Shown here piece by piece: positions 29,644 through 38,837 of a stretch of DNA of 64,000 nucleotides. Positions within the stretch are counted from its first letter, which is position 1. Every line of letters starts with the position of its first letter. The notes under the pieces are model-generated. The model was not told where the DNA came from, searched no databases, and was given only the letters and a program-made list of their open reading frames with translations. The position numbers and the translations under genes are program-made. This stretch comes from Geodermatophilus poikilotrophus. GTDB taxonomy: Bacteria > Actinomycetota > Actinomycetes > Mycobacteriales > Geodermatophilaceae. The stretch spans positions 186,001 to 250,000 of the forward strand of contig NZ_FOIE01000005.1 of NCBI RefSeq assembly GCF_900111455.1. Reading direction: 5' to 3'.

Positions 29644-30557
29644 CCTTCCGCCCGCAGGTCGAGCGCGAGGTCGAGGATCGGCGCGGAGTGGGTGAGCCCG
29701 CCGACCGACAGGTAGTCGACACCGGTCTCGGCGACCGCCCGGGCCACCTCCAGGGTCAGCCCGCCGGTGGCCTCGAGCTCGGCCCGCCCGCCGACCAGGG
29801 CGACGACCTCGCGCAGGACCTCCGGCGGCATGTTGTCGCAGAGCAGGAAGTCCGCGCCGGCCTCGACCGCCTCGACCGCCTGCCCGGGCACGTCGACCTC
29901 GACCTGCACCGCCACCCGGGGGGCCCGCTCGCGCACCGCGGCGATGGCGGCGGCCACCGAGCCCGCGGCGGCGACGTGGTTGTCCTTGACCATGGCGACG
30001 TCGTAGAGCCCCATGCGCTTGTTCGACCCACCTCCGCAGCGGACGGCGTACTTCTCCAGCGGCCGCAGCCCGGGCGTGGTCTTGCGGGTGTCGAGGACGA
30101 CGGCGCCGGTGCCTGCGACGGCGTCGACCCACCGGCGGGTGAGCGTGGCGATGCCGCTGGCCCGGCTGGCGACGTTCAGCGCGCTGCGCTCGGCGGCCAG
30201 CAGCGCGCGCACCGGCCCGCGGACGGTCAGCAGCACGTCACCCCGGACCACCCGGTCCCCGTCGGCGGCACTTGCGGTGAGCGTGGCCCCGGGGGCGAGC
30301 CGGGTGAAGACGCGCGCGGCGACCGGCAGGCCGGCCACGACGCCGTCGGCCCGGGCCACGAGGTCCGCGGTGCCCAGCTGCGCGGCCGGCACGGTGGCGG
30401 CGCTGGTGACGTCGTGCGCGACGGCCAGGTCCGGGGCGCTGGGCAGGGGTGCGCCGCCGGTGAGGTCCTCGACCAGGGTGCGCTCGACCAGCTCGGCCAC
30501 CCACTGCTCCGACAGCCCGGTCCCCGTCAGGTCACGGGGGTCGGCGGCCGCGGTCAC
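29607..30557 (-). CDS. nadC: Nicotinate-nucleotide diphosphorylase (quinolinate phosphoribosyltransferase)
   Basis: A 316-aa enzyme that converts quinolinate and PRPP to nicotinate mononucleotide. Typical blocks are VEDLTGG, LNVASRASGIATLT, VLDTRKTTPGLRPLEKYAVR and GGSNKRMGLYDVAMVKDNH. GTG 30557 overlaps the nadB stop (GTGA). The final residues (SALSWSSRP) are encoded inside palindrome P1-B, whose loop contains the TGA stop, so the C-terminus has been extended or replaced by the repeat. Confidence 0.94.
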   Translation of the reverse strand: MTAAADPRDLTGTGLSEQWVAELVERTLVEDLTGGAPLPSAPDLAVAHDVTSAATVPAAQLGTADLVARADGVVAGLPVAARVFTRLAPGATLTASAADGDRVVRGDVLLTVRGPVRALLAAERSALNVASRASGIATLTRRWVDAVAGTGAVVLDTRKTTPGLRPLEKYAVRCGGGSNKRMGLYDVAMVKDNHVAAAGSVAAAIAAVRERAPRVAVQVEVDVPGQAVEAVEAGADFLLCDNMPPEVLREVVALVGGRAELEATGGLTLEVARAVAETGVDYLSVGGLTHSAPILDLALDLRAEGAGSALSWSSRP

Positions 30558-32230
30558 CACGGCTGCACCACCGGCGTCCCCACCGGCCGGCGGGTCACCT
30601 GCGGGGAGCCGTCCTCGCCGAGCCGCACGTCCAGGTGCACCTGCCAGTCCTCCTCGGTCTCGGGGTGGTCCTCGCGCCAGTGGCAGCCGCGGGTCTCCTC
30701 CCGGGCCGCGGCCGCGGTGGCGAGCGCGGTGGCGACGGTGAGCAGGTCGGTGGCCTCCCAGCCGGTCACGCCGGGGGCTGCGTCCGTGTCGAGCCCGGCG
30801 GCCAGGGCGGCCAGCCGGCCGGTCGCCTCGGCCAGCCCCGCCCCGCTGCGCAGCGCGCCGACGCGGGTCGACATCGTCTCGGTGACCGCACGGCGGCCCT
30901 CGGGGTCGAGCAGCCCGGACGGCGCGGTGTCCTGCGGCACGAGCGGGGACGGCGGCGGCAGCCGCTCGGCCAGCTCGGCCCCGATGCGCGCGGCGAAGAC
31001 CAGCCCCTCGAGCAGCGAGTTCGACGCCAGCCGGTTGGCCCCGTGCACGCCGGTGCAGGCCACCTCGCCGCACGCGTAGAGGCCGGGCACCGTCGTCCGC
31101 CCGGCCAGGTCGGTGACCAGGCCGCCCGAGGCGTAGTGCGCTGCCGGGGTGACCGGGATCAGCTCGGTGACCGGGTCGATGCCGGCCGCGCGGCAGCTCG
31201 CCACGATCGTCGGGAACCGCCGGGCGAGGTCGGGGACGCTGCGGGCGTCGAGCTCCACGTGGTCGACGCCGTCGCGCAGCTGCACCCGGGTGATGGCCTT
31301 GGCGACGACGTCGCGGGGGGCCAGCTCGGCCAGCGGGTGGACGCCGACCAGGAACCGCTCCCCCGACCGGTCGCGGAGGACCGCGCCCTCGCCGCGCAGT
31401 GCCTCGCTGACCAGCGGCTGCTGGCCGCGCGCACCCGGGCCCAGGTAGAGCGAGGTCGGGTGGAACTGCACGAACTCCAGGTCGGTGGCGACGGCTCCGG
31501 CGCGCAGCCCCAGGGCCACGCCGTCCCCGGTGGAGACCGGCGGGTTCGTGGTCGCGGCGTAGACCTGCCCCATGCCGCCGGTGGCGAGCACGACCGCGCG
31601 GGCGCGGACCGCGCCCACGCCGTCGGCGCTGCCCTCCCCCAGCACGTGCAGCGTCACCCCGGCGGCGCGACCGGCGGCGTCGGTGAGCAGGTCGAGCACC
31701 ATCGCGTGCTCGACGAGGGTGACCCCGGGGTCGGCCCGGACGGCGTCCTGCAGCGCGCGCTGCACCTCCGAGCCCGTGGCGTCGCCGCCGGCGTGCACGA
31801 TCCGGTCGGCGGAGTGCCCGCCCTCGCGGGTGAGCAGCAGCGTGCCGGCGGGGTCGCGGTCGAAGGCGGCGCCCCAGCCGATCAGCTGGCGCAGCCGCTC
31901 GGGGCCCTCGTGCACGAGCACGGAGACCGCCGCGGGCTCGCACAGCCCCACCCCGGCGACCTCGGTGTCCCGGGCGTGCGCCGCAGGGGTGTCCGCAGGG
32001 TCGAGCACGGCCGCGATGCCGCCCTGCGCCCAGCGGGTAGACCCGTCGTCCACCCGGACCTTGGTGACGACGGCGACCGACAGCCCGGCCGCCCGGGCGT
32101 GCAGCGCGACGCACAGCCCGGCGATGCCGGAGCCGACGACGCAGACGTCGGCGGCCAGCTCCCAGCCGGGCGCCGGCGCGGTCAGCCGCACCGGCAGCCC
32201 GGTGACGCGCCCGGCCGCCAGCGTGCTCAC
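30554..32230 (-). CDS. nadB: L-aspartate oxidase
   Basis: A 558-aa FAD enzyme that oxidises aspartate to iminoaspartate for quinolinate synthesis. It has an N-terminal dinucleotide fold ([20 protein letters not shown]), [39 protein letters not shown] and [18 protein letters not shown] 32230 overlaps the panD stop. Quinolinate synthase NadA is not in the window, so that step is encoded elsewhere. Confidence 0.95.
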   Translation of the reverse strand: MSTLAAGRVTGLPVRLTAPAPGWELAADVCVVGSGIAGLCVALHARAAGLSVAVVTKVRVDDGSTRWAQGGIAAVLDPADTPAAHARDTEVAGVGLCEPAAVSVLVHEGPERLRQLIGWGAAFDRDPAGTLLLTREGGHSADRIVHAGGDATGSEVQRALQDAVRADPGVTLVEHAMVLDLLTDAAGRAAGVTLHVLGEGSADGVGAVRARAVVLATGGMGQVYAATTNPPVSTGDGVALGLRAGAVATDLEFVQFHPTSLYLGPGARGQQPLVSEALRGEGAVLRDRSGERFLVGVHPLAELAPRDVVAKAITRVQLRDGVDHVELDARSVPDLARRFPTIVASCRAAGIDPVTELIPVTPAAHYASGGLVTDLAGRTTVPGLYACGEVACTGVHGANRLASNSLLEGLVFAARIGAELAERLPPPSPLVPQDTAPSGLLDPEGRRAVTETMSTRVGALRSGAGLAEATGRLAALAAGLDTDAAPGVTGWEATDLLTVATALATAAAAREETRGCHWREDHPETEEDWQVHLDVRLGEDGSPQVTRRPVGTPVVQPW

Positions 32231-32661
32231 CGGACGGGACGAGGCCGTGACGCGAGCGGGCTCCGCTCGTGGTCCGTTGCGCCGGGGACCGGGGCCGAGG
32301 GGTCGCCGCCGAGCTCGAGGACGCGGTTGGCGGCGTCGACGTGCACGACCCTGGGGATGTGGGACTTCGCCTCGGTCTCGTCCATCAGGCCGTAGCTGAT
32401 CAGGATGACCAGGTCGCCGGGGTGCACCAGGTGCGCGGCGGCGCCGTTGATGCCGATGACGCCGCTGCCCCGCTCACCGGGGATCACGTAGGTCTCCAGC
32501 CGCGCGCCGTTGGTGACGTCGACGATCGCGACCTGCTCGCCGGGGACGAGGTCGGCAGCGTCGAGGAGGTCCTCGTCGATGGTCACCGAGCCCACGTAGT
32601 GCAGGTCGGCCTGGGTGACCGTCGCACGGTGGATCTTGGACTTGAGCATCGTGCGCATCAT
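32227..32661 (-). CDS. panD: Aspartate 1-decarboxylase
   Basis: A 144-aa proenzyme producing beta-alanine. The self-cleavage site Gly-Ser is visible in [14 protein letters not shown] (about residues 24-25); Ser becomes the pyruvoyl group. [17 protein letters not shown] matches the core. ATG 32661 overlaps the panC stop (ATGA). The last ~20 residues are a Pro/Arg/Ser tail beyond the usual fold. Confidence 0.96.
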   Translation of the reverse strand: MMRTMLKSKIHRATVTQADLHYVGSVTIDEDLLDAADLVPGEQVAIVDVTNGARLETYVIPGERGSGVIGINGAAAHLVHPGDLVILISYGLMDETEAKSHIPRVVHVDAANRVLELGGDPSAPVPGATDHERSPLASRPRPVR

Positions 32662-33560
32662 CGCGGGTCCCCCAGCTGGATCTCGGTGTTGTCGATGAGT
32701 CGGGTGCTGCCGGCGCGGGCGGCGACGAGCAGCCGGGCGGGGCCGGCGGGCGGCGGGGGCCCGAGGTCCGGATCGGTCAGCTCCAGGTAGTCCTGGAGCA
32801 GGTCGGGCGCCTCGGCGAGGACGGCGGTGGCCGCGGCGAGGACGGCGTCCGCGCCCCGCGGGCCGGCCGCCGCCCCGGCGCGCAGCGCGCGCGAGAGGGT
32901 GGCGGCGGTGGCCCGCTGCTCCGGCGAGAGGTAGCGGTTGCGGGAGGACAGCGCCATGCCGTCGTCCTCCCGGACGGTGGGCACGCCGACGACCTCGACG
33001 CCGAGCGCCAGCTCGCGGGCCATCGCCCGGACGAGCGCGAGCTGCTGGTAGTCCTTCTCGCCGAAGACGGCCAGGTCCGGGCGGACCAGGCCGAACAGCT
33101 TGGCGACGACGGTCAGCACGCCGGCGAAGTGGCCGGGGCGGACGGCGCCCTCGAGCACGTCGCCGAGCGGGCCGGGGTGCACGGTCACGCCCAGCGCGCC
33201 GGGTGGGTAGACCTCCTCCACCGGCGGGTGGAGCACGACGTCGGCGCCCTCCTCGGCCAGCGCGGCGAGGTCGGCGTCCCAGGTGCGCGGGTAGCGGTCG
33301 AAGTCCTCGCCGGGGCCGAACTGGGTCGGGTTGACGAAGACCGAGACGACGACGCCGCCGGCCCGCTCCCGCGCGGCGCGGACGAGGGCGCGGTGGCCCT
33401 CGTGCAGGGCGCCCATCGTGGGCACCAGCGCGACCGGCCCGGGGAGCCCGGCGACGAGCTCGCGCAGCTCGGCGGCGGTCCCGGCCACGGCGGGAGCCGG
33501 CGGGGCGGTGGCGCGGGTGGCGGTCACGGCGGTCGGGCGGGGCGACGGCACCGCGCTCAC
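32658..33560 (-). CDS. panC: Pantothenate synthetase
   Basis: A 300-aa ATP-dependent ligase joining pantoate and beta-alanine. Signatures include [19 protein letters not shown] (HxGH), [35 protein letters not shown] and [12 protein letters not shown] (KMSKS-equivalent region). The ~28 N-terminal residues are low-complexity, so the start (GTG 33560, or GTG 33551) is not certain. Followed by panD, nadB and nadC with 4-bp overlaps. Confidence 0.95.
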   Translation of the reverse strand: MSAVPSPRPTAVTATRATAPPAPAVAGTAAELRELVAGLPGPVALVPTMGALHEGHRALVRAARERAGGVVVSVFVNPTQFGPGEDFDRYPRTWDADLAALAEEGADVVLHPPVEEVYPPGALGVTVHPGPLGDVLEGAVRPGHFAGVLTVVAKLFGLVRPDLAVFGEKDYQQLALVRAMARELALGVEVVGVPTVREDDGMALSSRNRYLSPEQRATAATLSRALRAGAAAGPRGADAVLAAATAVLAEAPDLLQDYLELTDPDLGPPPPAGPARLLVAARAGSTRLIDNTEIQLGDPR

Positions 33561-33588
33561 CGGGAGCCGGCCGGTGGGAGGACCACGG

Positions 33589-34548
33589 TCAGCCCTCCGC
33601 CCGCTCGCTCGCGAGGGAGCCCGGGACGTGGCCGTCGAGCAGTTCAACGAGCGGGGCGCCCTCGTGCCGCTTGAGCCGGCCGGTCGCCAGCGCCCGCTCG
33701 GTGGTGCGCTGGGCGAGCGCGACGTAGGCCGCGACCGAGTCCGGCGCCCGCTCGGTGAGGGTGTCCAGGTGCTGCCGCACGGTGCCGACGTCCCCGCGGC
33801 TGACCGGGCCGGTGAGCCCCCGGTCGCCGCGGCGCAGGCCGTTGTCGAGGGCGGCGGTGAGCAGCGGGGCGAGCACCCGGCCCGGCTCGGCGACGCCCGC
33901 GGTGCGCAGCAGGTCCGCGGCCTCGGCGACCAGCGTGACCAGGTGGTTGGCGCCGGTGACCAGGGCCGCGTGGTAGAGCCCGCGGTCGGCCTCGGCGACG
34001 AAGAAGGGCTCGCCGCCCATCTCCAGGACGAGGGTCTCGGCCACCGGACGGTGCTCCGGCGCGCTGGTGACGCCGAAGGGGGCACCGGCGAGGCGGTCGG
34101 CGTCCTCGGGGGCTCCGGTGAAGGTCATGGCCGGGTGCAGCGCCAGCGGCAGCACGCCGGCCCGCGCGGCGGGGGCCAGGACGGCCAGGCCGTGCGCCCC
34201 GGAGGTGTGGAACGCGAGCTGGCCGGCCCGCCAGACGCCGGTCTCGGCCAGCCCGGAGACCAGGCCGGCCAGGCTGTCGTCGGGGACGGCGAGCACGACG
34301 AGGTCGGCGGCGGCCACGACCTCGTCGGTGGGCAGCAGCGGCACGCCGGGCAGCAGCCGGGCGGCGCGCTCGGCGGAGGCGGTGGAGAGACCGGCGGCGG
34401 CGACCACGTCGTGGCCGGCGGCGGTGAGGGCGGCGCCGAGGACGGCGCCGACGCGCCCGGCGCCGACGATGCCGACGCGGAGGCGGGCGGGAGCGGTGTC
34501 CGCCGGGATCAGGCCGGCAGCGCGGAGCGTCCTGCGGGCAGCAGGCAT
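33589..34548 (-). CDS. Rossmann-like and DUF2520 domain protein (Rv3603c-like)
   Basis: A 319-aa protein with an N-terminal NADP-type Rossmann fold ([20 protein letters not shown], about residue 23) and a C-terminal DUF2520 helical domain ([20 protein letters not shown]). It resembles ketopantoate reductase and similar dehydrogenases, and lies directly upstream of panC as in mycobacteria. It may supply pantoate, but that is inference. ATG 34548 has GAGGTG upstream. Confidence 0.88.
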   Translation of the reverse strand: MPAARRTLRAAGLIPADTAPARLRVGIVGAGRVGAVLGAALTAAGHDVVAAAGLSTASAERAARLLPGVPLLPTDEVVAAADLVVLAVPDDSLAGLVSGLAETGVWRAGQLAFHTSGAHGLAVLAPAARAGVLPLALHPAMTFTGAPEDADRLAGAPFGVTSAPEHRPVAETLVLEMGGEPFFVAEADRGLYHAALVTGANHLVTLVAEAADLLRTAGVAEPGRVLAPLLTAALDNGLRRGDRGLTGPVSRGDVGTVRQHLDTLTERAPDSVAAYVALAQRTTERALATGRLKRHEGAPLVELLDGHVPGSLASERAEG

Positions 34549-34813
34549 CGGTGCACCTCTCGTTCCAGTCCCTCGCGGGGTACCGGACTCGTGGTCGCGG
34601 GCTCCGCCGTTGGAGCCCGTCGGGTGTTGCGGTCCTGCGGTCGTGCCGACGCGTGCCCCGCTGCGACCAGGTGTGTCACGCGGGTGTCGCGTCGAAGGCG
34701 AGTGTGTGACCGGTTCGGGGCGCGTGCAACGCCTCCCCCCTGTGGTGTGGGTCACCCCTGGACCCACCTACGGTGTCCGACGGCGACCGCAGACGCACGG
34801 CGAGAGGACACGG

Positions 34814-35566
34814 GTGGGCACCTTCGAGGGACGGACGGCGCTGGTCACCGGCGCGAGCCGGGGCATCGGCCTGGCGATCGCGCGGAGCCTGGTGGCCCGG
34901 GGCGCGCGCGTCGTGGTGACCGGCCGCCGGCCCGACGCGTTGGCCGAGGCGGTGACCGCCCTGGGCGGTCCGGAGGCGGCCGTCGGCGTCGCCGGGAACG
35001 CCGGGGACGCCGAGCACCGCGCCGCGGCCGTGCGCACCGCCGTCGAGACCTTCGGCAGCCTGGACGTGCTGGTCGGCAACGTCGGCATCAACCCGGTCTA
35101 CGGCCCGCTGGTCGACCTCCCCCTGGACGGCTTCCGCAAGATCCTCGACACCAACGTCGTCAGCACGCTGGGCCTGGTGCAGGAGGCCTGGCGGGCGTGG
35201 ATGGCCGAGCACGGCGGCTCGGTGCTGGTCGTCGCCTCGGTGGCCGGGCTCAAGGCCTCGCCGATGATCGGCGGCTACGGGGTGAGCAAGGCGGCCCTGG
35301 TCAACCTGGTCACCCAGCTCGCGGTCGAGCTCGGACCCACGGTCCGGGTGAACGCGGTCGCGCCCGCGGTGGTCAGGACCCGCTTCGCCGGGGCGCTCTA
35401 CGAGGGCCGGGAGGCCGAGGCGGCAGCGCAGTACCCGGTGGGCCGCCTCGGCGAGCCCGAGGACGTCGGCGAGGCCGCGGCGTACCTGCTCGGGGACGGC
35501 GCGGGCTGGGTCACCGGCCAGACCCTGGTGCTCGACGGCGGCGCGCTGTCCCGCGGTCCCGCGTGA
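34814..35566 (+). CDS. SDR-family oxidoreductase (FabG-like)
   Basis: A 250-aa classical short-chain dehydrogenase. It has TGASRGIGLAIARSL (cofactor loop), VGNVGIN in place of NNAG, and catalytic Ser-Tyr-Lys in VVASVAGL ... YGVSKAALVN. The C-terminus ends VTGQTLVLDGGAL. The Arg near GRRPDAL after the second strand suggests NADP(H). Start GTG 34814 has a GAGAGG site upstream. It stands between two divergent/convergent backbone genes and looks inserted relative to M. tuberculosis. Confidence 0.9.
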   Translation: MGTFEGRTALVTGASRGIGLAIARSLVARGARVVVTGRRPDALAEAVTALGGPEAAVGVAGNAGDAEHRAAAVRTAVETFGSLDVLVGNVGINPVYGPLVDLPLDGFRKILDTNVVSTLGLVQEAWRAWMAEHGGSVLVVASVAGLKASPMIGGYGVSKAALVNLVTQLAVELGPTVRVNAVAPAVVRTRFAGALYEGREAEAAAQYPVGRLGEPEDVGEAAAYLLGDGAGWVTGQTLVLDGGALSRGPA

Positions 35567-35570
35567 AGAA

Positions 35571-35625
35571 GGACCCCGTCCTCCTCACCGCTCGCGAGCT
35601 CGCGGCGAGCCTCTGGACGGGGCCG
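35571..35625 (+). terminator. Terminator-like hairpin, family E
   Basis: CCCCGTCC (35574-35581) pairs with GGACGGGG (35615-35622). The spacer carries CTCGCGAGCTCGCGGCGAGC and is closely similar to that of 7161-7213. It directly follows the SDR stop. Confidence 0.7.
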
Positions 35626-35639
35626 CGAGGGTTCCCCGT

Positions 35640-36863
35640 TCAGCCGCGGCCCAGCACCCGCGCGAGGACGTCGTCGCTCTCGCCGTCCTCGCGGTAGCGG
35701 CGCCGGCGGCGACCGCCGGACGGCGGGGTGAGGCCGCTCTCGGCGACCAGCTCCGCCGGCCGCCTGGCCGAGTCCTCCTCCGCCGGGGCGGGCGCGGCCG
35801 CCACCGGGGCGGGCGCAGCGGGCCCGGGGACCGGCGGGCGTTCCCGCCGGGCGACCGGGCGCTCGACGGTCAGCTGCCCGGCGAGCGGGGCTCCGGGGAG
35901 GAGGTCGTCGGTACGGCGCCGGCGCCACTCGGGCTCGGGCTCGGGCTGCGGCGTCGGCGGCGGCACGTCGAGCAGCGATCGCCGGGCCAGCCAGTCCAGC
36001 GGCTGCGGTGGTGCGGTCGGCCGGGGCTCGACGCGGACCTCCTCCAGTCGACGGGTGCCGGGGGCCGGCTCGTCGGCGCGGACGGCCGGCCACGCGGCGG
36101 TCGGCTCCGACGCCGGCCGGTCCCAGCCGTCGGCCTCGACGGTGGGCAGAGCGGTCGGTTCCGGTGCCGCGGGGGCTGTCCGGGTGGACTGGGTCCGCAG
36201 CATGACCCGCTCGACGAGCATCTCGCCCGACAGCTGCTCGGTGAGCTCGCTGCGCAGCCGGCCGACGTCGGTGCGCAGCTCGGCCAGTCCGGTGAGGTCG
36301 AGGCCGGCCAGGGCGGTGCGCAGCTCGGCGAGGCCGGCGACATCCCGGCGCAGCTCGGCGAGGCCGGCGACATCCCGGCGCAGCTCGGCGAGGCCGGTGA
36401 GATCCCGGCGCAGCTCGGCGACCTGGGCCAGCTCCGTGCGCAGCGCCTCGAGCTCGGTCCGCATGGACTGCTCGGCGGTGCGCCGGAGGTCGTTCTCCAC
36501 CCGGAGCTCGTGCTCGCGGCGGGCGGCGACCTCGCGCTCCAACTCCAGCTCGTAGGCCAGGCGCAGCTCGGCCTCGCGCTCGGCGGCCGTCCGCTCGAGG
36601 TCGGCACGCTCGACCGCGGCCCGCGCCGCGCCGTCCACCGGGGCGCCGTCCGCGGTGCGCCGGGACGCGACCAGCGCGGCGAGCACGAAGGCCCAGGCGG
36701 CGGCGACGACAGCCAGTCGCAGCACCTGGGGGTCCTCGGTGAGGAGGACGGCGACGGTGGCTGCCACCGAGAGGCAGAAGCCCCCGGCCAGCCCGACCGT
36801 CCGCAGTGCCGCGGTCCCCGGTCCGGAGGGGCGCGCCGACACGTCGTCCCGGTCCCCCCGCAT
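35640..36863 (-). CDS. DUF6779-type membrane protein with a long coiled coil (Rv3604c-like)
   Basis: A 407-aa protein from ATG 36863. Two N-terminal hydrophobic helices (TVGLAGGFCLSVAATVAVLL and LAVVAAAWAFVLAALVA) precede a charged coiled coil of roughly 150 residues. Within it a 33-bp repeat (about 36310-36420) encodes the 11-residue unit LAELRRDVAGL. The remainder is Pro/Ala/Arg-rich with a basic RRRRR cluster near the end. Position and composition match the Ala/Arg/Pro-rich Rv3604c. Function unknown; possibly a membrane-tethered scaffold. Confidence 0.75.
   Translation of the reverse strand: MRGDRDDVSARPSGPGTAALRTVGLAGGFCLSVAATVAVLLTEDPQVLRLAVVAAAWAFVLAALVASRRTADGAPVDGAARAAVERADLERTAAEREAELRLAYELELEREVAARREHELRVENDLRRTAEQSMRTELEALRTELAQVAELRRDLTGLAELRRDVAGLAELRRDVAGLAELRTALAGLDLTGLAELRTDVGRLRSELTEQLSGEMLVERVMLRTQSTRTAPAAPEPTALPTVEADGWDRPASEPTAAWPAVRADEPAPGTRRLEEVRVEPRPTAPPQPLDWLARRSLLDVPPPTPQPEPEPEWRRRRTDDLLPGAPLAGQLTVERPVARRERPPVPGPAAPAPVAAAPAPAEEDSARRPAELVAESGLTPPSGGRRRRRYREDGESDDVLARVLGRG
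36310..36420. repeat. 33-bp tandem repeat within the DUF6779 coding sequence
   Basis: About three in-frame copies containing GCAGCTCGGCGAGGCCGG. Two adjacent units are identical, implying recent slippage. Each adds one 11-residue turn of the coiled coil. Confidence 0.75.
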
Positions 36864-36923
36864 GGCGCACAGGGTAACGCTGCGGAGGCCTCCGACCACG
36901 GAACCGATCGTCGGATGCCGGGA

Positions 36924-36953
36924 CGCCCCGCCCTGACGGTCAGGGGCGGGGCG
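36924..36953 (-). terminator. Terminator of the LamG-protein gene
   Basis: CGCCCCGCCCTGA pairs with TCAGGGGCGGGGCG with one bulge; it lies immediately after the stop at 36955. Confidence 0.75.
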
Positions 36954-36954
36954 C

Positions 36955-38646
36955 TCAGAAGCTCGCGCCCCAGTGGACGGCGACCTCCTCCGGGGTCAGC
37001 TCCCGATCGTACACCGATGCCTCGTCCAGCCGGCCGGAGAAGAAGTCCGCGCCCGGCCGGGTGGCGAAGGCGCTGTAGTCGCCCCCACCGCCCCAGCGCC
37101 AGAAGCCCGAAGGGAGCCCAGGACTGGCGGACGACGCGTTCTCCCCCACCTGGACGCCGTCCAGGTACAGGCTCATGCGCCCGTCCGAGCGCATCGTGGC
37201 GGTCACCAGGTGCCACCCGCCGTCGCGGTGGTCGGTGGTGGTGACGACGGTCCGCTGCGGGCTGCGGACCGTGAAGGCCAGCCGGCCGGTGGCCGTCAGG
37301 TAGACGGCGATGTCCGGCAGCGTCGCGCTGCCCGTCTGGGTGGAGCCGAAGCTGACCAGCGGTCCCGTGCCACCGGAGGAGCTGAACCACACCTCGGTGG
37401 AGAAGGCGGTGGGCAGGGGGCGGCTCGCGCCGCCGGAGATGTCGTTGACACCCCTGAGCCGGACCGCGACCCCGGCCGGCGCCGTCCCGGTGGGCGCCCC
37501 GGCCACCTGCAGGTCGGGGTGGCCGTGGAACGTGCCGCGGTTTTGGCCGGAGGCGTCGGCCACGGTGAGGACCCCGGCCGCCGGCTGCTCCTCCAGCTGC
37601 CAGTACATGCGCAGGGACGCGAAGCTCGTCACCGACGTCGCGTAGTTGCCGGCGACGGTGCCCTTGCCCAGGTCGTAGTGCTTCTTGATCTCCGTCGCGT
37701 TCAGCGCCGCGGCGTAGACGGCGACCTCGTCGATGCCGCCGGACCACGTGTCCCGCGCCGGGGTGCCGCCGTCCGTCGCGATCGGTGCCGTACCCACGCG
37801 CACCCGCCCGGTCACGCTCTCCGGCCAGCCGGCGCAGAGCGCGCTGTCGTACTGCACGACGCCGTCGAGATAGACGCTCACCTGCGCGCCGTCGTTCCTG
37901 CACAGCCCGCTGCCCGGCGCGGCGGTGGGGTCGACGACCGCGGCGATGTGGCGCCACACGGGGGTGTCGGTGGAGGAGCTCCACACCTTGAGGTCCGTGC
38001 TGTCTGACCCGCACACCTCCTGGGTGCCCGAGGACAGGGTCAGGCCGACGCAGGCCTCCCCGCTGGTGTTGATGTACAGCTGCGTCGCGCCCGCGGTCGG
38101 GGTGGAGGGGTCGGGGAGCAGGCTCACCACCGCGCCGCCGTAGCCGTACCCGGTGTGCACCCAGGCCTCCAGGGTCAGCCTCGGGAGCTCACCGGCGCCG
38201 GCGGTGCCGGAGCCGGTGATCGAAGTCGTGCTGTCGGCCGTGGCGTAGGCGCGCTCGGGGAAGTGCACCGCGCGCCGGGGATCCCCCGAGCTCGCCACGA
38301 TCGCCCCGGTCGGGATCGAGGTGGCCGCCGCGGCGCCGTTGTACGTGCCAGGGGCGCCGGCCAGGGCCGCAGCGGTGGAGCTGCCGTAGGGGTCGTCGAA
38401 GGGGTGGTGGACGACGGGGCCGCTCCGCTGGACGGCGGCGCGGTAGTCCGGGAAGGTCGCCTCGGTCACCAGCCGGTTGCCCGTGCCGGCGGTGGTGCCG
38501 GTGAACGCCGCCCAGGCCCCGCCGGGTCCGGCGACGGCGAGGGCGACGGTCACCAGGACCGCGCAGCCGGCCAGCACGGCGCGAGGCGCAGGACCGCGCA
38601 GCCGGATCCGCCCGGCCCGGACCCCGTGGGGGTGGGATCCGCTCAC
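36955..38646 (-). CDS. Exported protein with two LamG/concanavalin-like domains and SipW-type signal region
   Basis: A 563-aa secreted protein. A basic N-terminus and hydrophobic helix end in GGAWAAFTGTTAGTGNRL, the AAFxGTTAxxxN pattern of SipW/TasA-type exported proteins. Two LamG-like jelly rolls follow, about residues 120-315 (LTLEAWVHTGYGYGG ... GGIDEVAVYAAALNATEI) and 370-560 (STEVWFSSSGGTGPLVSFG ... GRLDEASVYDRELTPEEV). LamG domains bind glycans or surface ligands. GTG 38646 overlaps a 36-codon leader ORF (GTGA). No sorting motif is seen. Confidence 0.8.
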   Translation of the reverse strand: MSGSHPHGVRAGRIRLRGPAPRAVLAGCAVLVTVALAVAGPGGAWAAFTGTTAGTGNRLVTEATFPDYRAAVQRSGPVVHHPFDDPYGSSTAAALAGAPGTYNGAAAATSIPTGAIVASSGDPRRAVHFPERAYATADSTTSITGSGTAGAGELPRLTLEAWVHTGYGYGGAVVSLLPDPSTPTAGATQLYINTSGEACVGLTLSSGTQEVCGSDSTDLKVWSSSTDTPVWRHIAAVVDPTAAPGSGLCRNDGAQVSVYLDGVVQYDSALCAGWPESVTGRVRVGTAPIATDGGTPARDTWSGGIDEVAVYAAALNATEIKKHYDLGKGTVAGNYATSVTSFASLRMYWQLEEQPAAGVLTVADASGQNRGTFHGHPDLQVAGAPTGTAPAGVAVRLRGVNDISGGASRPLPTAFSTEVWFSSSGGTGPLVSFGSTQTGSATLPDIAVYLTATGRLAFTVRSPQRTVVTTTDHRDGGWHLVTATMRSDGRMSLYLDGVQVGENASSASPGLPSGFWRWGGGGDYSAFATRPGADFFSGRLDEASVYDRELTPEEVAVHWGASF

Positions 38647-38753
38647 GACGGGTGCCGTCCCGCCCGGCCGCCGCCCGTGGCGACGGGGGTCGCGGCGCGG
38701 CGCGAGCAGCCTGCGCTCCCGCCGTCGGCCGTCGTCGTGCGGTGCTCGGGCAT
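38643..38753 (-). CDS. 36-aa leader ORF coupled to the LamG gene
   Basis: ATG 38753 is preceded by GGAGGACGAGGAACCG, and its TGA overlaps the LamG GTG (GTGA). It begins MPEHRTTTADGGSAGC and is low-complexity. No family. It probably acts by translational coupling; whether the peptide matters is unknown. Confidence 0.5.
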   Translation of the reverse strand: MPEHRTTTADGGSAGCSRRAATPVATGGGRAGRHPS

Positions 38754-38796
38754 CGGTTCCTCGTCCTCCGGGGTGCTGGCAGCCACGGTCACGGCC

Positions 38797-38825
38797 TCAT
38801 CGGCCGATCGGGGGGAGCCCTTGAG
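38797..38825 (-). promoter_or_regulatory. Sigma-28/FliA-like promoter of the leader-LamG transcript
   Basis: On the minus strand CTCA (38822-38825), 17 nt, then GCCGATGA (38797-38804). The extended -35 region is CTCAAGGG. Spacing and both boxes match the promoter at 39573-39601. The motif resembles FliA-type consensus (CTCA ... GCCGA). Confidence 0.6.
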
Positions 38826-38837
38826 CCGACGTGCGCG

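Noticed and set aside
27456-31079. 1207-codon open frame on the plus strand
   Set aside because: It runs antisense to lysS, coaX, nadC and nadB, all of which have clear family motifs; long antisense frames are expected at this GC content.
34549-34813. Possible small gene between the DUF2520 and SDR genes
   Set aside because: No frame with a ribosome site or recognisable coding character; the region probably carries the two promoters (TACGGT near 34779 for the SDR gene).
38797-38825. Possible riboswitch or attenuator before the LamG gene
   Set aside because: The conserved blocks are better explained as -35 and -10 boxes because the same blocks with equal spacing precede the neighbouring gene.
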